A stretch of 8,388 nt of DNA from Bacillota bacterium. GTDB lineage: Bacteria; Bacillota; Clostridia; Clostridiales; Caloramatoraceae. The translations under genes and the position numbers were made by a program. Below the pieces are notes generated by a model that saw nothing but the letters and a program-made list of their open reading frames with translations, was not told the origin of the DNA and did not search any database. Of this stretch, positions 6,053-8,388 are shown piece by piece. Location of the stretch: the NCBI GenBank assembly GCA_023415335.1, contig JAEZLD010000156.1, forward strand, positions 1 to 8,388. Reading direction: 5' to 3'. Numbering within the stretch: the stretch's first letter is position 1; every line of letters begins with the position of its first letter.

Positions 6053-6092
6053 GAATTAATAACCAGCATTGTAAATGCAGAAGGAGGAAAAT

Positions 6093-6707
6093 ATGAAAAA
6101 GAGAATATACCTGTTGCTGTCAGCAGTTATGATCCTAGCATTTTTTGCAGCCTGTGGAAGAAATACAACAAACAACGATGGAATGGACAATGGCAACGGC
6201 AACAGCAATGTTAACCAGAATCAAAATGATAATAACAATAACAAGGAAACTAACACAGGAAGGCTTAACGATGTGTATCAAGCTGTTAAAAGCGCCTATG
6301 GAGAGAATTACCTTCCTAATGTAGACATCGACCAGGATACCTTAACAAAAACCTATGGAATAAACATGGATGATGTAGTGGAATATAAGGCAGAAACTCC
6401 AATGATCAGTGCTAATGTGGATACCTTTATAGGCATAGAAGCCAAAGAAGGAAGGGCAGACAATGTGGAAGCGGCACTGAAAGCATATCGTGATAACCTG
6501 ATTAATAACTCTGTGCAGTATCCTGCCAATCAATATAAGGTTAATGCCTCAAAGGTGGTAAGGTCGGGGAATTATGTGTTTTTTGTGATGCTTGGTGCAA
6601 ACAATGATGCCATCATCCAAACAGCTGATGAGGCAGCCCTGAAGCAGTTTGCAGAGGAGCAGTCCCAGAAGGCTGTAGATGCGATTAACACAACACTTGG
6701 AAAATAA
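6093..6707 (+). CDS. DUF4358-type lipoprotein with Asn-rich tether
   Basis: A predicted membrane-anchored lipoprotein of 204 residues. The ATG at 6093 is chosen over the in-frame ATG at 6075 because AAGGAGG (6081-6087) lies 5 nt before it and the lipoprotein signal starts there: MKKR, a hydrophobic run (5-19), then lipobox FFAAC with C21 as the lipidation site. Residues 22-55 are a flexible tether very rich in Asn, with Gly, Asp, Gln and Thr. Residues about 56-204 match what I recognise as DUF4358: LNDVYQAVKSAYGENYLP, YKAETPMISANVDTFIGIEAKEG, VVRSGNYVFFVMLGA and a C-terminal helix. The domain has no established activity. Such proteins are often found beside MBOAT and DHHW genes, as here (MBOAT starts 33 nt downstream), which suggests a role outside the membrane in acyl transfer to a surface polymer. 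That role is inference. Confidence 0.85.
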   Translation: MKKRIYLLLSAVMILAFFAACGRNTTNNDGMDNGNGNSNVNQNQNDNNNNKETNTGRLNDVYQAVKSAYGENYLPNVDIDQDTLTKTYGINMDDVVEYKAETPMISANVDTFIGIEAKEGRADNVEAALKAYRDNLINNSVQYPANQYKVNASKVVRSGNYVFFVMLGANNDAIIQTADEAALKQFAEEQSQKAVDAINTTLGK

Positions 6708-6725
6708 GCTATAGTAATAGCTATC

Positions 6726-6743
6726 AGGGAGGTATGCTGGTTG
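6726..6743 (+). promoter_or_regulatory. Ribosome binding site deciding a TTG start
   Basis: AGGGAGG (6726-6732) is 8 nt from the TTG at 6741, good spacing. An ATG at 6734 lies only 1 nt after it and in another frame, where it would make a 26-codon peptide ending at 6814. The TTG frame gives the conserved MBOAT N-terminus MVFSS, so TTG is the real start. A 6-bp hairpin, AGCTAT/ATAGCT (6707-6722), lies just before the site and may influence access to it. Confidence 0.75.
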
Positions 6744-8162
6744 GTTTTCAGCAGCGTTTTGTTTCTGTTTTATTTCCTGCCATTGGTTCTGCTTATCTAC
6801 TATGTGAGCCCTAAAAGGCTTAGGAACCTTGTACTATTCATATGCAGCCTTATATTTTACGCATGGGGAGAGCCTGTATATGTGGTGCTCATGCTTTTTT
6901 CCACACTTGTGGATTTCTTTCATGGGTACCTGGTGGATAAGTATAAGTCCATGGGAAGATATACTTTATCACGTATGGCCGTTATATCTTCAATGGTAAT
7001 AAACCTGACACTGCTGGGCTTTTTTAAATATACTGATTTTATAATAGCTAACATAAACCTGATACTTCATACCTCCATACCTCTTTTAAACCTGCCTCTT
7101 CCTATTGGGATATCCTTTTACACCTTTCAGACCATGTCCTATACCATTGATGTATATAGAGGAGATGCTGAAAGGCAGACAAACATAATATCCTTCGGAG
7201 CCTATGTGGCTCTTTTCCCCCAGCTTATTGCAGGACCTATTGTAAGATATAAGACTATTGCCCAGCAGCTTATTGAAAGGAGGGAAAGCTTGGACGATTT
7301 TTCCTATGGAGTCCGCAGGTTTTCCATAGGGCTGGGAAAAAAAGTGCTTCTGGCAAATAACATAGGCTTTCTTTGGTCGCAGATAAGCTCTATGCCTATA
7401 GACAAGCTTTCTGTAGCAGCTGCATGGCTGGGAATCGTAGCCTTTACCTTTCAGATTTACTTCGATTTTTCAGGGTATTCAGATATGGCCATAGGCTTAG
7501 GAAAGATGTTTGGATTCACCTTTCTTGAAAACTTTGACTATCCATACACCTCATGCAGCATAACAGAATTTTGGAGAAGATGGCACATATCCTTAAGTAC
7601 CTGGTTTAAGGAATATGTTTACATACCGCTAGGCGGAAATAGAAGAGGCTTTAAGCTGCAGATAAGGAACATACTGGCAGTCTGGCTTCTGACAGGAGTA
7701 TGGCATGGTGCCAGCTGGAACTTTGTGGCCTGGGGGCTGTACTTTGGAATCATATTGATTATAGAAAAGCTTTATCTGCTGAGAATTCTTGAAAGGCTTC
7801 CAAGGGCAATAAGGCATATATATACCATGCTGCTGGTAATAATAAGCTGGGCTATTTTTGCCTTTGACAGCCTGACTGAAGGCTTAGGCTATATAAGAGT
7901 TATGTTCGGAGGATATGGAGCTGTGTTTATAGATACCCCTGCGAAATACCTGCTGTATACTAATGGAATACTTCTGGCAATACTGGTATTTGCCAGTACA
8001 TCTTTACCAAGGAGGCTTTATATTAAAATGGAGAGCGTTCTGGAGAAGGCTACATGGGCAAGGGCTATACTGCAGTCCTGTGCAATAGGGGCTGTAATTC
8101 TGATTTCTGTAGCATATCTGGTGGATGCCTCCTACAATCCCTTCCTGTATTTCAGGTTTTAG
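6741..8162 (+). CDS. AlgI-like MBOAT-family O-acyltransferase
   Basis: A polytopic membrane enzyme of 473 residues in the AlgI/DltB-like branch of the MBOAT family. These proteins move acyl groups, often acetyl, across the membrane to polysaccharides or teichoic acids. The N-terminus MVFSSVLFLFYFLPLVLLIYY is typical. Many hydrophobic helices follow, with PIGISFYTFQTMSYTIDVYRG (121-141), FPQLIAGPIVRY (159-170), QIYFDFSGYSDMAIGLGKMFGF (238-259), FWRRWHISLSTWFKEYVYIPLGG (277-299) and LLTGVWHGASWNFVAWG (316-332). H322 is the invariant MBOAT histidine and H282 the second conserved one. It sits between a DUF4358 lipoprotein and a DHHW gene 11 nt downstream, probably one operon. That pairing resembles AlgI/AlgJ of alginate acetylation, but no polymer synthesis gene is in view, so the acceptor is unknown. 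Confidence 0.93.
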   Translation: MVFSSVLFLFYFLPLVLLIYYVSPKRLRNLVLFICSLIFYAWGEPVYVVLMLFSTLVDFFHGYLVDKYKSMGRYTLSRMAVISSMVINLTLLGFFKYTDFIIANINLILHTSIPLLNLPLPIGISFYTFQTMSYTIDVYRGDAERQTNIISFGAYVALFPQLIAGPIVRYKTIAQQLIERRESLDDFSYGVRRFSIGLGKKVLLANNIGFLWSQISSMPIDKLSVAAAWLGIVAFTFQIYFDFSGYSDMAIGLGKMFGFTFLENFDYPYTSCSITEFWRRWHISLSTWFKEYVYIPLGGNRRGFKLQIRNILAVWLLTGVWHGASWNFVAWGLYFGIILIIEKLYLLRILERLPRAIRHIYTMLLVIISWAIFAFDSLTEGLGYIRVMFGGYGAVFIDTPAKYLLYTNGILLAILVFASTSLPRRLYIKMESVLEKATWARAILQSCAIGAVILISVAYLVDASYNPFLYFRF

Positions 8163-8173
8163 GAGGAGTAAAT

Positions 8174-8388
8174 ATGACTGAAAAAAAAGGTGACATACTG
8201 CCAGTTATGGTATTCCTTTTAATAATATTCGGACTTTCCATAGGGAACCTGGCTTATCCAGAGCGCACCTTCTCAGAAAAAGAGAATAGATACTTAGCTG
8301 TTAAGCCTGAATTCACATGGAGAAGCCTTTATAGTGGCAGCTTTTCTGGAGACTTTGAGAAGTATACTACCGATCAGTTTATTTATAG
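8174..8388 (+). CDS. DHHW/AlgJ-like protein, N-terminal part
   Basis: The first 71 codons of a gene cut by the window end. The ATG at 8174 has AGGAGG at 8161-8166, 7 nt before it, overlapping the MBOAT stop. A short basic start (MTEKK) is followed by one membrane segment (about 8-27, signal anchor), then YPERTFSEKENRYLAVKPEFTWRSLYSGSFSGDFEKYTTDQF. FSEKENRYLA, with a later 'GSF...FEKY..DQF', is the usual opening of DHHW-family proteins, SGNH-like relatives of AlgJ/AlgX that act outside the membrane with an MBOAT partner to acetylate a polymer. The catalytic Asp-His-His-Trp region lies beyond the window, so activity cannot be judged. An eight-A run (8181-8188) near the start could be prone to slippage. 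Confidence 0.85.
   Translation, partial: MTEKKGDILPVMVFLLIIFGLSIGNLAYPERTFSEKENRYLAVKPEFTWRSLYSGSFSGDFEKYTTDQFIY

Noticed and set aside
6075..6092. Lipoprotein starting at the upstream ATG (6075)
   Set aside because: The AAGGAGG ribosome binding site lies inside those six codons and serves the ATG at 6093, from which a standard lipoprotein signal begins.
1..8388. CRISPR arrays, tRNA or rRNA genes, insertion sequences and transposases
   Set aside because: No regularly spaced direct repeats, cloverleaf or rRNA-like stretches, or transposase-like proteins were seen on either strand.

Overview
The window looks like chromosomal DNA from a Gram-positive anaerobe of the class Clostridia. The evidence is AT-leaning DNA with heavy ATA (Ile) and AGA/AGG (Arg) codon use, strong AGGAGG-type ribosome binding sites, a pyrophosphate-type phosphofructokinase, the remains of a lysine-fermentation enzyme, and a lipoprotein/MBOAT/DHHW surface cluster of a kind common in Clostridia. 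All supported genes lie on the + strand. Genus and species cannot be determined from the sequence alone.

Layout. (1) 1-1032: a monocistronic unit with an extended -10 promoter overlapped by a dyad, a GNAT-family acetyltransferase that looks like two GNAT folds in tandem, and a perfect 13-bp hairpin after the stop. (2) 1120-3948: the operon larE-larB-larC, with its own extended -10 promoter, a 7-nt gap, then a zero-nt gap, and a strong intrinsic terminator. Together these three proteins make the nickel-pincer nucleotide (NPN) cofactor: LarB carboxylates and cleaves nicotinic acid adenine dinucleotide, LarE converts the carboxylates to thiocarboxylates, and LarC inserts nickel using CTP. The usual client, lactate racemase LarA, is not in the window. 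LarE carries a CxxC plus a third cysteine, the set expected of the iron-sulfur, catalytic type rather than the sacrificial type. LarC is one uninterrupted frame. (3) 3949-5303: a 6-phosphofructokinase whose two diagnostic positions are Asp and Lys, which predicts pyrophosphate as phosphoryl donor. (4) 5304-5962: a decayed stretch holding two small hairpins and the C-terminal ~145 codons of L-erythro-3,5-diaminohexanoate dehydrogenase (kdd, lysine fermentation), with its N-terminal ~200 codons missing, closed by a strong terminator. (5) 6093-8388: a DUF4358-type lipoprotein with an Asn-rich tether, an AlgI-like MBOAT O-acyltransferase starting at TTG, and the start of a DHHW/AlgJ-like protein cut by the window end. 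These three probably form one operon for acyl transfer to an extracytoplasmic polymer.

The best leads are the lipoprotein-MBOAT-DHHW module (acceptor and lipoprotein role unknown), the larA-less NPN operon with a three-cysteine LarE, and the kdd remnant whose break lies next to a degenerate GC-rich hairpin resembling a dispersed element.
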